Assembly: GCA_027013095.1 (NCBI GenBank)
Contig: JALUYI010000014.1
Location: 1 to 64,000 of the forward strand
Reading direction: 5' to 3'
DNA: 64,000 nucleotides
From: Paracoccaceae bacterium
GTDB lineage: Bacteria; Pseudomonadota; Alphaproteobacteria; Rhodobacterales; Rhodobacteraceae
In this document: piece after piece, positions 17,696-27,161 of the stretch
Numbering within the stretch: position 1 is the stretch's first letter
Layout of the letters: each line of letters begins with the position of its first letter
Notes under the pieces: model-generated
Seen by the model: the letters and a program-made list of their open reading frames with translations, nothing else
Database searches by the model: none
Told to the model about the DNA's origin: nothing
Made by a program: the position numbers and the translations under genes

Positions 17696-17724
17696 TTGAC
17701 GAAAACTCTCGGATAACCTAGAAC
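17696..17724 (+). promoter_or_regulatory. iscR-suf promoter with probable IscR (iron-Rhodo-box-like) site
   Basis: TTGACG (17696-17701) is followed after 17 bp by TAGAAC (17719-17724), a sigma70-type promoter about 100 bp upstream of iscR. The spacer (AAAACTCTCGGATAACC) and the conserved TTGAC resemble the iron-Rhodo-box proposed as the IscR site of Rhodobacterales. Autorepression of the iscR-suf operon would follow if IscR binds here. The box assignment rests on my memory of the motif. Confidence 0.55.
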
Positions 17725-17821
17725 AATTCTAAACACGGGGGAGGGCCTAGACCCTTCGTTTCATGTATCGGAGTTAAGGGCTGCAAGCGCTGCCGTCAAC
17801 TCCGGGAGAGGTCGGCGGGGA

Positions 17822-18283
17822 ATGAAACTCAGCACCAAGGGCAGATATGCGATGATTGCGCTGGTCGATCTGGCCGAAAGCACGCCGGGAAATCTGGTGT
17901 CGCTGGGCGAGGTGTCCGAGCGTCAGGACATTTCGCTGGCCTATCTGGAGCAGCTGTTCGTGAAACTGCGCCGGGCCGGGATCGTCGAAAGCGTGCGCGG
18001 CCCCGGCGGCGGCTATCGTCTGGCCAAAAGCGCCGACGTGATCCGGGTGTCGGAAATCCTTGAGGCGGTGGATGAAACCATGGACGCGATGACCAAGGGC
18101 GCCGGCGCCTCGGGGGCGCAATCGGGCACCCGCGCCCAATCCATGACCAACCGCTATTGGGAAAGCCTGTCCGCGCATGTCTATGTGTTTTTGCACCAGG
18201 CGCGCCTGAGCGATATCGTCACCAACCAGATGGCCCCCTGTCCGGCGGTTCCAAACCTGTTTCAGATGGTGGATGAGGCATGA
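17822..18283 (+). CDS. iscR: Rrf2-family Fe-S regulator IscR
   Basis: The 153-residue protein starts MKLSTKGRYAMIALVDLA with the Rrf2 winged helix, including LAYLEQLFVKLRRAGIV and SVRGPGGGY, typical of IscR. The three cysteines that ligate the cluster in E. coli IscR (around 92-104) are absent; the equivalent stretch is Gly/Ala/Ser-rich. The only cysteine is Cys140 in MAPCPAV. IscR of Rhodobacter sphaeroides has been described with a single-cysteine ligation scheme, so this is probably a functional variant. It heads the suf operon and overlaps the next gene by 4 nt (ATGA). Confidence 0.9.
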   Translation: MKLSTKGRYAMIALVDLAESTPGNLVSLGEVSERQDISLAYLEQLFVKLRRAGIVESVRGPGGGYRLAKSADVIRVSEILEAVDETMDAMTKGAGASGAQSGTRAQSMTNRYWESLSAHVYVFLHQARLSDIVTNQMAPCPAVPNLFQMVDEA

Positions 18284-19323
18284 GCCGGGTTTACCTCGAC
18301 TGGAACGCGACCGCGCCTTTGCGCGATGAAGCGCGGGCGGCGATGCTGGCGGCGATGGAGCAGTTGGGCAACCCGTCGAGCGTTCACACCGAGGGCCGGG
18401 CAGCGCGCGCGATAGTTGAGCGCGCCCGTGCCGAGGTTGCCGAAGCGTTTGGGGCGACGGCGGCTGATATCGTGTTCACCTCGGGGGCGACAGAGGCTGC
18501 GGCGCTGGCGCTGGCTGGGCGTGGGTTGCGGTGCAGTCCATGTGAACATGATTGCGTAAGCGCTTGGTGTAAAACGGATTTAATTTGTGATCACAACGGT
18601 ATGGTCGCGGTTGAGAACCCCGCCGACAGCGCCCTCCAATACGTCAACAGCGAAACCGGTGTTGTACAGATTCTGCCCGACGGGCTGGCGGTCTGCGATT
18701 TCGTGCAGGGCTTTGGCAAGGTTCCCATCGGCTTTGACTGGCTCGGGGTCTCAATGGGGCTGCTCTCGGCCCACAAGATCGGTGGGCCGAAAGGAGTTGG
18801 CGCGCTGGTGGTGCAACGGGGGCTGGACGTCACGGCCCGCCTACGCGGTGGCGGTCAGGAAATGGGCCGCCGGGCGGGCACCGAAAACGTGATCGGGATT
18901 GCCGGATTTGGGGCCGCGGCCCGCGCGGCGGCCCGGGATCTGAGTGACGGCCTCTGGCAGCCGGTTCAGGAGCTGCGCGATCTTCTGGAGGACAGGCTGG
19001 CCGATGAGGCCCGCGAACTGATTATCCCCGGGCGGAACGCAACCCGCCTGCCCAACACCAGCACGTTTCTGCTGCCGGGCTGGAAAGGGGAAACGCAGGT
19101 CATGGTGATGGATCTGGCCGGGTTTGCGATCAGCGCCGGCTCGGCCTGCTCGTCGGGCAAGGTGAAATCCAGCAAGACACTGCAGGCGATGGGATTTGAC
19201 AGGGATCAGGCGGCTTCGGCCATCCGGGTCTCGATCGGCCCGGGTGTCAGCCGCGATCAGGTGATGCAATTTGCCGATGCATGGGTACACGAATACCGGC
19301 GACACATGGCCCGTGCGGCTTGA
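18280..19323 (+). CDS. Cysteine desulfurase (IscS/NifS type)
   Basis: This 347-residue PLP enzyme releases sulfur from cysteine for Fe-S assembly. The Schiff-base lysine lies in [10 protein letters not shown], the PLP-stacking histidine in EHDCV and the catalytic cysteine in [11 protein letters not shown]. That motif is of the group I (IscS/NifS) loop type and differs from the SufS encoded later in the same operon. At 347 residues it is somewhat shorter than IscS (about 400); the shortening is in the segment after EHDCV. Its coding sequence is coupled to iscR by an ATGA overlap, and sufB follows. Confidence 0.9.
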   Translation: MSRVYLDWNATAPLRDEARAAMLAAMEQLGNPSSVHTEGRAARAIVERARAEVAEAFGATAADIVFTSGATEAAALALAGRGLRCSPCEHDCVSAWCKTDLICDHNGMVAVENPADSALQYVNSETGVVQILPDGLAVCDFVQGFGKVPIGFDWLGVSMGLLSAHKIGGPKGVGALVVQRGLDVTARLRGGGQEMGRRAGTENVIGIAGFGAAARAAARDLSDGLWQPVQELRDLLEDRLADEARELIIPGRNATRLPNTSTFLLPGWKGETQVMVMDLAGFAISAGSACSSGKVKSSKTLQAMGFDRDQAASAIRVSIGPGVSRDQVMQFADAWVHEYRRHMARAA

Positions 19324-19373
19324 AGAAACAACAGCCGCCCCCACATGACGGTGGCGCAACAAGGATGACATCA

Positions 19374-20900
19374 ATGACAAAACCGCTGGACAGGGTACAG
19401 GCCAAGGATGGCGTCGATCAGGATACGGTCGATGCAGTGCAGATGGTTGGCGAGAAATACAAATACGGCTTTGAAACCGAAATTGCGACGGATTTCGCCC
19501 CCAAGGGGCTGACCGAGGATATTGTGCGTCTGATCTCGGCCAAGAACGAAGAGCCGGAGTGGATGCTGGACTGGCGTCTGGCCGCATTCGCCCGCTGGCA
19601 AAAGCTGGAAGAGCCCGACTGGGCGATGGTCGATTATCCGAAAATCGACTTTCAGGACATCTATTATTACGCCCGCCCAAAAAGCATGGCAGACAAGCCC
19701 AAAAGCCTGAACGACGTTGACCCAAAGTTGCTGGCAACCTATAAAAAACTGGGCATCCCCCTGAAAGAACAGGAAATTCTGGCGGGCGTCAAAGGCGCCG
19801 AGGCCGCCCCCGCCGAGGGGCGCAAGGTGGCCGTTGACGCGGTGTTTGACAGTGTCAGCGTCGGCACCACCTTTCAGGAGGAACTGGCACGCGCCGGCGT
19901 GATCTTTTGCCCAATTTCCGAAGCTATCCGCAACCATCCCGATCTGGTGAAAAAATACCTCGGCTCGGTCGTGCCGCCCAGTGACAATTTCTATGCAACC
20001 CTCAACTGCGCGGTGTTTTCTGATGGCTCCTTCGTCTATATCCCGCCCGGTGTGCGCTGCCCGATGGAACTGTCCACCTATTTCCGCATCAACGCCGAAA
20101 ACACCGGCCAGTTCGAGCGCACGCTCATCATCGCCGACGAGGGCGCCCATGTCAGCTATCTCGAGGGCTGCACCGCCCCCAAACGCGACACCGCGCAGCT
20201 GCATGCGGCGGTGGTCGAGCTGGTCATCATGAAAGACGCCGAGATCAAATATTCAACGGTGCAAAACTGGTATCCCGGCGACGAGGAGGGCAAGGGCGGC
20301 ATCTATAATTTCGTCACCAAGCGCGCCGATTGTCGCGGTGATCGGGCCAAGGTGATGTGGACGCAGGTTGAAACCGGCTCGGCTGTCACATGGAAATACC
20401 CCTCCTGCATTTTGCGCGGCGATGACAGCCAAGGCGAGTTTTATTCAATCGCCATCACCAACAACATGCAGCAGGCCGACACCGGCACCAAGATGGTGCA
20501 TCTGGGCAAGAACACCAAAAGCCGGATTGTTTCAAAGGGGATCAGCGCGGGGGTGGCACAAAACACCTATCGGGGGCTGGTCTCGATGCATCCGCGGGCC
20601 AAAAACAGCCGCAATTATACCCAATGCGACAGCCTGTTGATTGGCGACAAATGCGGTGCCCACACGGTGCCCTATATTGAGGTCAAGAACAACTCCAGCC
20701 GTGTTGAGCACGAGGCGACCACGAGCAAGGTTGACGACGAACAACTGTTTTACTGTCGCTCGCGCGGCATGGACGAAGAGGCGGCACTTGCCCTGATCGT
20801 CAACGGTTTTGCCAAGGAGGTGCTGCAGGCGCTGCCGATGGAATTTGCCATGGAGGCCCAGGCGCTTGTGGCGATCTCGCTTGAAGGCTCGGTCGGGTAA
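19374..20900 (+). CDS. sufB: Fe-S cluster assembly protein SufB
   Basis: SufB is the scaffold subunit of the SufBC2D complex. About 508 residues with hallmark segments: [18 protein letters not shown] near the N-terminus, [43 protein letters not shown] (cited in part), [27 protein letters not shown] (cited) and the C-terminal [14 protein letters not shown] chose the ATG at 19374 because AAGGA lies 8 nt upstream (19361-19365); an ATG at 19365 and a longer in-frame extension back into the desulfurase gene are less likely. It is the third gene of the operon and is followed by sufC after 42 nt. Confidence 0.96.
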   Translation: MTKPLDRVQAKDGVDQDTVDAVQMVGEKYKYGFETEIATDFAPKGLTEDIVRLISAKNEEPEWMLDWRLAAFARWQKLEEPDWAMVDYPKIDFQDIYYYARPKSMADKPKSLNDVDPKLLATYKKLGIPLKEQEILAGVKGAEAAPAEGRKVAVDAVFDSVSVGTTFQEELARAGVIFCPISEAIRNHPDLVKKYLGSVVPPSDNFYATLNCAVFSDGSFVYIPPGVRCPMELSTYFRINAENTGQFERTLIIADEGAHVSYLEGCTAPKRDTAQLHAAVVELVIMKDAEIKYSTVQNWYPGDEEGKGGIYNFVTKRADCRGDRAKVMWTQVETGSAVTWKYPSCILRGDDSQGEFYSIAITNNMQQADTGTKMVHLGKNTKSRIVSKGISAGVAQNTYRGLVSMHPRAKNSRNYTQCDSLLIGDKCGAHTVPYIEVKNNSSRVEHEATTSKVDDEQLFYCRSRGMDEEAALALIVNGFAKEVLQALPMEFAMEAQALVAISLEGSVG

Positions 20901-20942
20901 CAGAATTTACCCGGATCAAGGCCGGGAGTGAAAGGACTAGAA

Positions 20943-21698
20943 ATGTTAGAAATCAAAGATTTGCACGTCAAACTTGAAGACGAAGACAAGCAGATTCTCA
21001 AGGGCCTGTCGCTGACAGTTCCCTCGGGTGAGGTGCATGCGATCATGGGACCGAATGGCTCGGGCAAATCCACCATGTCTTATGTTCTCTCGGGCAAGGG
21101 CGGGTATGAGGTCACGGGTGGTTCCGCCACGCTTGACGGGGTGGACTTGCTTGAAATGGAGGCCGAGGAGCGCGCTGCGACTGGGCTGTTTCTGGCTTTT
21201 CAATATCCCGTGGAAATCCCCGGCGTCGGCAACATGACCTTTTTGCGCACGGCCGTGAACAGCCAAAGGAAAGCGCGCGGCGAGGATGAGTTGAGCGCGG
21301 CTGCGTTCCTGAAACTGGTGCGCGCCCGCGCCAAGGCGCTGAAGATCGACGCCGAGATGCTGAAACGTCCCGTCAACGTCGGCTTTTCGGGGGGCGAGAA
21401 AAAGCGCAACGAAATCCTGCAGATGGCGATGTTGGAACCAAAGATGTGCATTCTGGATGAAACCGACAGCGGCCTTGACGTTGACGCGATGAAACTGGTC
21501 GCCGAGGGGGTGAATGCGCTGAGGGACGGCAAGCGCTCGTTCCTTGTCATCACCCATTACCAGCGCCTTCTGGATCACATCAAACCCGATGTCGTGCATA
21601 TCATGGCCGCTGGACGGATCATCAAGACGGGCGGCCCTGATCTGGCGCTGGAGGTCGAACACAACGGTTATGCCGATCTGCTGGCGGAGGTCGTCTGA
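20943..21698 (+). CDS. sufC: Fe-S assembly ATPase SufC
   Basis: This cytosolic ABC-type ATPase energises the SufBCD scaffold. 251 residues from the ATG at 20943, which has AAAGGA 6-7 nt upstream. Walker A is GPNGSGKST, the Q-loop is FLAFQYPVEIPG, the signature is FSGGEKKRNE and Walker B is CILDETDSGLD. These are the SufC-specific variants of ABC motifs. An in-frame GTG at 20928 would add five residues. It overlaps sufD by one base (TGATG). Confidence 0.96.
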   Translation: MLEIKDLHVKLEDEDKQILKGLSLTVPSGEVHAIMGPNGSGKSTMSYVLSGKGGYEVTGGSATLDGVDLLEMEAEERAATGLFLAFQYPVEIPGVGNMTFLRTAVNSQRKARGEDELSAAAFLKLVRARAKALKIDAEMLKRPVNVGFSGGEKKRNEILQMAMLEPKMCILDETDSGLDVDAMKLVAEGVNALRDGKRSFLVITHYQRLLDHIKPDVVHIMAAGRIIKTGGPDLALEVEHNGYADLLAEVV

Positions 21699-23002
21699 TG
21701 TCTCGTGCCCAGGCGCTGAAGGCCAAACAAACCGCAGCCGTGGCCCGGATTGATGTCGCGAATTTGCCCACCGGCGGGGCGTGGCTGAATGGCGCGCGCA
21801 AGGCCGCCGTCTCGCGCCTGCAGCAGATGGGTCTGCCGGCGCGTCGGGACGAATACTGGGGCTTTACCCGCCCGGACCTTCTGGTTGCCCCTGCGGCACA
21901 GGCGGCGCCGGTTCTGCCGGTCGAGGCGGTGCCGCCTTTTGATGCGATCGAGCGCCTGAAGATCGTCTTTGTCGATGGCGTTCTGGACCTTGAGGCCTCG
22001 GATGACCTTAGCGCCGAGAACCTCGAGATTTCCAGCCTGGCCGAGGCCGGAAGGCGCGATATCCACTGGGCGCAAGACCTTTACGGCGCGCTTGAGGCGG
22101 CAGCGCATGATCCGGTTGCCCGCCCGCTGGGGGCCTTGAACACGGCCCTTGCCACCGAGGGGGTTCTGATCCGCGTCACCGGTAAGGTCTCGCGCCCGGT
22201 TAGCCTTTGTTATCTGCGCCGGGAGGCCGAGAGCGATGCGGTGCTGCACCACCTGATCCGTCTTGAGGCTGGGGCCGAGATGACCCTGTTGGAGAACGGA
22301 CCGGCGGCGGCGCGCCTGAACAAGGTGACCGAGGTCGATCTGGCCGCAGGCGCCTCGTTCCACCATGTTCGCACCCAAGGGCGGGACCACGGGCGGCAGG
22401 CGGTGGCTTTGCTGTTTGCCCGCATTGCGGAAAAGGCACGTTTCAAAAGCTTTACCCTGACGGTGAACGGGGCGCTGACGCGAAACGAGGCGGTAATCGA
22501 TATCACCGGCGATGACGCCGTGGTGACCATTGCCGGTGCGGCCGCGGGCGACGGCTCTGACGGCGTGTTCCATCAGGACGATACCATCTTTCTGACCCAT
22601 GACGGGGTGAATTGCCAAAGCCGTCAGGTCTTTAAAAAGGTGCTGCGAAACGGTGCCACGGGTGTGTTCCAGGGCAAGATTCTGGTCCGTCCCGGGGCCC
22701 AGAAAACCGATGGCTACCAGTTGGCGCAGGCGCTGATGCTGGATGATGACAGCCAGTTTCTGGCCAAGCCCGAGCTGGAGATCCACGCTGACGATGTCGC
22801 CTGCAGCCACGGCGCCACGGTCGGTGCGATCGACGAGGAGGCGCTGTTCTATCTGGTCTCGCGGGGGGTGCCGCGGCGCATCGCCAAGGACATGCTGGTG
22901 CTGGCGTTTCTGGCCGATGCTCTGGACGAGATCGAGGATCAGCCGATCCGCGATGACCTGAAATCCCGGCTGCAAGGTTGGGTCGAGCGGCACGCCCGAT
23001 GA
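21698..23002 (+). CDS. sufD: Fe-S assembly protein SufD
   Basis: SufD is the SufB paralogue of the SufBCD complex. 434 residues with RRDEYWGFTRPDLL near the N-terminus and the C-terminal signature of the family: KILVRPGAQKTDGYQ, SQFLAKPELEIHADDVACSHGATVG (cited in part), DEEALFYLVSRGV. The His in CSHGATVG and the preceding Cys match the residues involved in cluster assembly in E. coli SufD. The gene overlaps sufC by 1 nt and the following membrane protein gene by 4 nt. Confidence 0.95.
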   Translation: MSRAQALKAKQTAAVARIDVANLPTGGAWLNGARKAAVSRLQQMGLPARRDEYWGFTRPDLLVAPAAQAAPVLPVEAVPPFDAIERLKIVFVDGVLDLEASDDLSAENLEISSLAEAGRRDIHWAQDLYGALEAAAHDPVARPLGALNTALATEGVLIRVTGKVSRPVSLCYLRREAESDAVLHHLIRLEAGAEMTLLENGPAAARLNKVTEVDLAAGASFHHVRTQGRDHGRQAVALLFARIAEKARFKSFTLTVNGALTRNEAVIDITGDDAVVTIAGAAAGDGSDGVFHQDDTIFLTHDGVNCQSRQVFKKVLRNGATGVFQGKILVRPGAQKTDGYQLAQALMLDDDSQFLAKPELEIHADDVACSHGATVGAIDEEALFYLVSRGVPRRIAKDMLVLAFLADALDEIEDQPIRDDLKSRLQGWVERHAR

Positions 23003-23508
23003 CGGGGTTCTGGCGTGATCTGGCCGAGACCTATATCCATCCGGGCCGGGTCATCCGACGCAAGGCGGCGGCCGGCCCGAGCGAAGGGCAGCTGCTGATT
23101 TATCTGATGGCGGCGATGCTGATCTCGTTTCTCTTGCGCTTTCGCGGGCTGAACGCGGTGGCGCATGGGCCGCAAAATGCCTCTCCGCCCGAGGCGATGA
23201 TCGGCGGCATGTTTGTTGCAATGCTGTTTTTCACCCCTCTTTTCATGTATCTCGTTGCCATGCTGTCGCATCTCGTTGCGCATATGGTCGGCGGGAAGGG
23301 GGATGGCGCCGGGGCGCGTCTGGCACTGTTCTGGACCCTCTTGGCGGTCCAACCCCTGTCGTTTCTGGCCGCTTTGGGGGCCGGCGTGGCGGCGGCCTCG
23401 GGGGGGGCGCCGTTGTTGGCTGCCGCAATCCCTTTTCTGGCAGGCCTGTGGGCGCTCTGGATCTGGATATCCGCGCTGGTTGCGCTGGAGCGTCCGACTT
23501 CGGGCTGA
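22999..23508 (+). CDS. YIP1-family membrane protein
   Basis: From the ATG at 22999, which overlaps the sufD stop as ATGA, the product has about 169 residues with four to five predicted membrane segments, an N-terminal FWRDLAETYIHPGRVIRRK amphipathic stretch and AHMVGGKGDGAGARLALFW in a loop. This pattern fits the YIP1 superfamily, whose bacterial members have no settled function. It is the first of three similar proteins embedded between sufD and sufS. A role linked to iron-sulfur assembly is suggested only by position. Confidence 0.7.
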   Translation: MTGFWRDLAETYIHPGRVIRRKAAAGPSEGQLLIYLMAAMLISFLLRFRGLNAVAHGPQNASPPEAMIGGMFVAMLFFTPLFMYLVAMLSHLVAHMVGGKGDGAGARLALFWTLLAVQPLSFLAALGAGVAAASGGAPLLAAAIPFLAGLWALWIWISALVALERPTSG

Positions 23509-23604
23509 CCGCCAACAATTTGGCTAAAACAGGTCATAATTTGTCCACAGAGCTGCGCCATACCTTCGGTTCCCGAGAGAACAGGTAGGAAGGAGCGTTG
23601 CTTC

Positions 23605-24279
23605 ATGCGCGCAACCGATTCAGAATATATCGGCGATTATGCCGCGCAGCCACGACGGCGGATTTTGTTCGGGCGTGATTCGCTGACCTATCGCGTGCTT
23701 TTCGCCTGGTTCGCGATGTCCAGATCGACCCTCGAGATGATCCGCGCACAACCCACCGAGGGGCATCTGTTGTTTCTACTCCTGTGGTCGGACCTTGCCT
23801 TTTTTCTGTCTTGGACCATGAAGGCGGTGATCGTGCCCAATGACAAAGGTGTCGCGATCATCTCATTTGAGATCGGCGGGCTGTTGCTGTTGGCGCTGAT
23901 CGGGCGTACGGCGGCGCTGTATTTCTTTGCTATGGTGGTGGCGGCTGTGGCGCGCATCTTTGGCGGTCGTGGCAGCTGGCGCGATACCCGGATCGCGATC
24001 TTTTGGGCTGTCTTTGTCACCTCGCCGTTTGGCGTCGCGGCGGCGCTTTTGTCGGTTCTGTTCACGAATCTCGAATTTTACTACCCAATTTTTGGCGCCC
24101 CTTGGATTTCGGTGCCGCCGTATTACATGGGGCTGGTGCCTTTTGTGTGGTATATTTCGGTCGGCATCGCCCGGGCGCAAGGATTTCGCAAGGTTTCTCC
24201 AATATTCCTGATTATGTCGGTGGTTTCGCTTGTGGGCATCATCGGCGGCATGTATTTTCACGCCAGAGGTTTGATCTGA
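23605..24279 (+). CDS. YIP1-family membrane protein
   Basis: The 224-residue integral membrane protein has five or so hydrophobic segments. The loop IFGGRGSWRDTRIAIFWAVF matches the GGxGxxxxTRxAxFW loop of its two neighbours, identifying it as a paralogue. The start at 23605 has AGGAAGGAG about 11 nt upstream. It is separated from the previous gene by 96 nt, which contain no obvious terminator. Function unknown. Confidence 0.7.
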   Translation: MRATDSEYIGDYAAQPRRRILFGRDSLTYRVLFAWFAMSRSTLEMIRAQPTEGHLLFLLLWSDLAFFLSWTMKAVIVPNDKGVAIISFEIGGLLLLALIGRTAALYFFAMVVAAVARIFGGRGSWRDTRIAIFWAVFVTSPFGVAAALLSVLFTNLEFYYPIFGAPWISVPPYYMGLVPFVWYISVGIARAQGFRKVSPIFLIMSVVSLVGIIGGMYFHARGLI

Positions 24280-24289
24280 AGGCAGGGCC

Positions 24290-24871
24290 ATGCTGTCCAT
24301 GATAAAGGCGCTGACGCGGCTGACATTTTCTCGCCCGCGCGATGCGGTTGCGACATTGAAACGGATGCCGCTGGCCGAAGGGGCGGCGATGCAGTTTGCC
24401 GTTCTGGTTGTGGTGCTGGGGGTGATTGCAAGCTGGCTTTATTCAGCCGCCGCGCCGGTTTCGGGGAATCCGCTGATTGAGGGGCTGATGGCCAATCCAC
24501 TGCTGCTGGCGGTGGTGCAGTTCATGGCGCTGATGTTGTCGGTGCTGGCAATTTTTCTGGTCGGGCGCATGTTCGGTGGGCAGGGCAGCTTTGAGCAGAC
24601 GCTGGTGGTGTCGGTCTGGTTGCAGTTCTACATGCTGCTGTTTCAGGCCGGGCTGATCGTCATGGCGCTGATCTCGCCGACTTTGGCGGATGCGCTGGAT
24701 ATGGCGGTGTTTGGCTATATGGTGTGGCTTCTGGTCAATTTTATCGCGGTCCTGCACGGGTTTACCTCGCTCTGGCGGGTCTTTGCCGGGATTGTGGGCA
24801 CGTCGTTTCTGGTGTCCTTTGTGTTCATTTTCGTGCTCGGCGCCATCGGCGCCGGCGGCAGGGGGTATTAG
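24290..24871 (+). CDS. YIP1-family membrane protein
   Basis: The 193-residue product is mostly hydrophobic, with five probable membrane helices. MFGGQGSFEQTLVVSVWLQF carries the same glycine loop as the two preceding genes, so the three form a paralogous set. The N-terminal LTRLTFSRPRDAVATLKRMPL stretch (cited in part) is the cytoplasmic helix before the first membrane segment, where YIP1 proteins typically have Fxx-P. It lies 10 nt after the previous gene and 3 nt before sufS, so it is firmly within the operon. Function unknown. Confidence 0.7.
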   Translation: MLSMIKALTRLTFSRPRDAVATLKRMPLAEGAAMQFAVLVVVLGVIASWLYSAAAPVSGNPLIEGLMANPLLLAVVQFMALMLSVLAIFLVGRMFGGQGSFEQTLVVSVWLQFYMLLFQAGLIVMALISPTLADALDMAVFGYMVWLLVNFIAVLHGFTSLWRVFAGIVGTSFLVSFVFIFVLGAIGAGGRGY

Positions 24872-24874
24872 GCG

Positions 24875-26101
24875 ATGAGCGGCTATGACGTCGAAAAGAT
24901 CCGTGCGGATTTTCCAATTCTTTCCCGGAAGATACATGATAAGCCATTGGTTTATCTGGATAATGGCGCCTCTGCACAAAAGCCGCAGGTGGTTATTGAC
25001 GCGGTGACCCGGGCCTATTCCGAAGAATACGCCAACGTCCATCGTGGCCTGCACTTTCTGTCCAATCTGGCCACCGACAAATATGAAGCGGTGCGCGAAA
25101 AGATCCGCGTCTTTCTGAATGCCGAACACAGCGATGAGATCCTGTTCAATACCGGCGCGACCGAGGGGATCAACACGATCTCTTATGCTTGGGCGGCGCC
25201 ACGCCTTGCGCGCGGCGATGAGATTATCCTCAGTGTCATGGAGCATCACGCCAATATCGTTCCTTGGCATTTCCTGCGCGAGCGTCAGGGGGTTGTGCTG
25301 AAATGGGTCGAGACCGACGTCAACGGCGACCTCGATCCCGCCGCGGTTCTGGCCGCAATCACCCCCCGCACCAAGCTGATCGCCGTCACCCATATGTCGA
25401 ACGTCCTTGGCACGGTGGTCGATGTCAAAGCCATCTGTAAAGGTGCCCGCGAACAGGGGATTCCGGTGCTGGTCGATGGCAGCCAGGCCAGCGTCCATGC
25501 GCCTGTCGATGTGCAGGATATCGGTTGCGATTTCTATGCGATCACTGGGCACAAACTTTATGGCCCGTCGGCCTCGGGGGCGATCTATGTCAACCGCGCG
25601 CGGCTTGCCGAGATGCGGCCATTTCTGGGCGGCGGTGACATGATCCGGGATGTGACGCGCGAAGCGATCAGTTACAATGTGGCCCCGCACAAGTTCGAGG
25701 CCGGCACCCCGGGAATCGTGCAAATGATCGGCCTCGGGGTGGCGCTGGATTACCTGAGCGCCCTCGGGATGGCCAATATCGCCGCCCATGAACGGCGCCT
25801 GCGAGATTACGCACAATCCCGGCTAACTGGTCTTAACTGGCTGAATATACAGGGAAAATCTGCCAATAAGGGGGCGATATTCAGCTTTACCTTGAACGGA
25901 GCGGCGCATCCCCATGATATTTCGACCGTGGTTGACCAGCGCGGCATTGCGGTGCGCGCCGGCCATCATTGCGCCCAGCCCTTGATGGCCCATCTTGGGG
26001 TCACCGCCACCTGCCGGGCGTCATTCGGCCTTTACAACACCAAGGCCGAAGTGGACGCGCTGGTCAGCGCGCTGGAGCTTTGTCACGACCTGTTCGGCTA
26101 G
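24875..26101 (+). CDS. sufS: Cysteine desulfurase SufS
   Basis: This 408-residue group II cysteine desulfurase mobilises sulfur for the SufBCD scaffold. It begins with the family's IRADFPIL motif, has the PLP lysine in ITGHKLYGPSASG and the catalytic cysteine in VRAGHHCAQPLM, the short-loop arrangement of SufS enzymes. It normally needs SufE or SufU as sulfur acceptor, and neither is present nearby. It ends the operon; sufA/sufT genes that often follow in related organisms are missing, and a minus-strand gene converges 26 nt later. Confidence 0.95.
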   Translation: MSGYDVEKIRADFPILSRKIHDKPLVYLDNGASAQKPQVVIDAVTRAYSEEYANVHRGLHFLSNLATDKYEAVREKIRVFLNAEHSDEILFNTGATEGINTISYAWAAPRLARGDEIILSVMEHHANIVPWHFLRERQGVVLKWVETDVNGDLDPAAVLAAITPRTKLIAVTHMSNVLGTVVDVKAICKGAREQGIPVLVDGSQASVHAPVDVQDIGCDFYAITGHKLYGPSASGAIYVNRARLAEMRPFLGGGDMIRDVTREAISYNVAPHKFEAGTPGIVQMIGLGVALDYLSALGMANIAAHERRLRDYAQSRLTGLNWLNIQGKSANKGAIFSFTLNGAAHPHDISTVVDQRGIAVRAGHHCAQPLMAHLGVTATCRASFGLYNTKAEVDALVSALELCHDLFG

Positions 26102-26127
26102 GGTCTGGATCCTAGGGACAGTCTGGC

Positions 26128-26721
26128 TCAGTCCCTGTAAATGCTTTCGTCAAGAAGAACCGGCTTCTTTTTGTGTCGAGTCCGGGGCGGGCAGTAGGTC
26201 CGTATATCAGATTCAGCCCCCAACCGGGTCGCGTCGGCTAGGCGCGCCTTGTAGCGTGCATTCCTCAGCTTGGAATTGGCCTTGGCACGGTTGTTATACT
26301 CTTTTGACAGCGCCGTACTGGTTCGCTGCAGGTTCTTTTGCACCTTAACCTGTGCGCGCGAGGCGCTGTTCATGGCGCGCGCATTGGCGCTTGTCTTGTT
26401 CTTTTTCCAAACCTGTTTGGCCTTGGTAAAGGTACGCTTGGTGCGACGCAGCAGGTTTTCCAGACTGCGCTGTTTCTGACGGAGGGTCCTGATTCTGCCG
26501 CTTGCCCGGCTTGCGGCGCGTTTGGCGTTGCGAATCTGACGGTTGTATTTTGCGATATCCGCCTTGGCTTTTGCCAGATTTCGCTGGGCTTTGCGGCACC
26601 TTCTGGACCCTGATTTTGTCAGCCATATTTGTGCGCGTGCGGTCCCGGTTTTCCCGCCGATCACGGCCACGGTTCCCACGGCCAAAGCTGCGCGCAAAAA
26701 ATGTCGTCGTGGAATGGTCAT
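26128..26721 (-). CDS. Tat-signal, lysine/arginine-rich coiled-coil protein
   Basis: The 197-residue protein has an N-terminal twin-arginine-type signal (PRRHFLRAALAVGTVAV, then AxA-like TARA near residue 30). Residues 35-170 are strongly basic, with heptad-like spacing of Ala/Leu/Asn suggesting a long helix or coiled coil. CRKAQ and TYCPP carry the two cysteines of the mature part. I recognise no domain. Export of such a basic protein suggests binding to envelope polymers or nucleic acid, but this is only an inference. It is monocistronic and converges on sufS. Confidence 0.6.
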   Translation of the reverse strand: MTIPRRHFLRAALAVGTVAVIGGKTGTARAQIWLTKSGSRRCRKAQRNLAKAKADIAKYNRQIRNAKRAASRASGRIRTLRQKQRSLENLLRRTKRTFTKAKQVWKKNKTSANARAMNSASRAQVKVQKNLQRTSTALSKEYNNRAKANSKLRNARYKARLADATRLGAESDIRTYCPPRTRHKKKPVLLDESIYRD

Positions 26722-26913
26722 CTGGTTCTCCTCAGGTCATTTTCCCGTTCTTTCCCGATTTATTCAGCGTAATTTGCCCAAGCTATCATAGGTTTGAGAA
26801 ATCTCAAAATGCGCCGATTTTCCGGGATTCGTCCAGTTTTGCGGGGCAGGGGGCCGAAAACCGAAATTGCCGATTGCACCGCTTTCATCCATCGCCTATA
26901 TCGCAGCTTGCAG

Positions 26914-26990
<77 letters not shown>

Positions 26991-27161
26991 TCTCTGCAAT
27001 CCTCCACCGTCTGACATCGTGTTGATATGATTGCGGGATATTGCCTGCCCATGCGCATCCGGTTCCCCGCGCCGCCGGCTGATCTCGGTGCGGCTGGCCC
27101 GCCGGGGCACTTTCACCGTTGACCGCCGCCAATGGTCGGGCTAAATCATCGGCCAGCGTGT

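Noticed and set aside
22978-23002. Start of the first YIP1 gene upstream of 22999
   Set aside because: The in-frame extension lies inside sufD; the ATGA overlap at 22999 with sufD is the more natural start.
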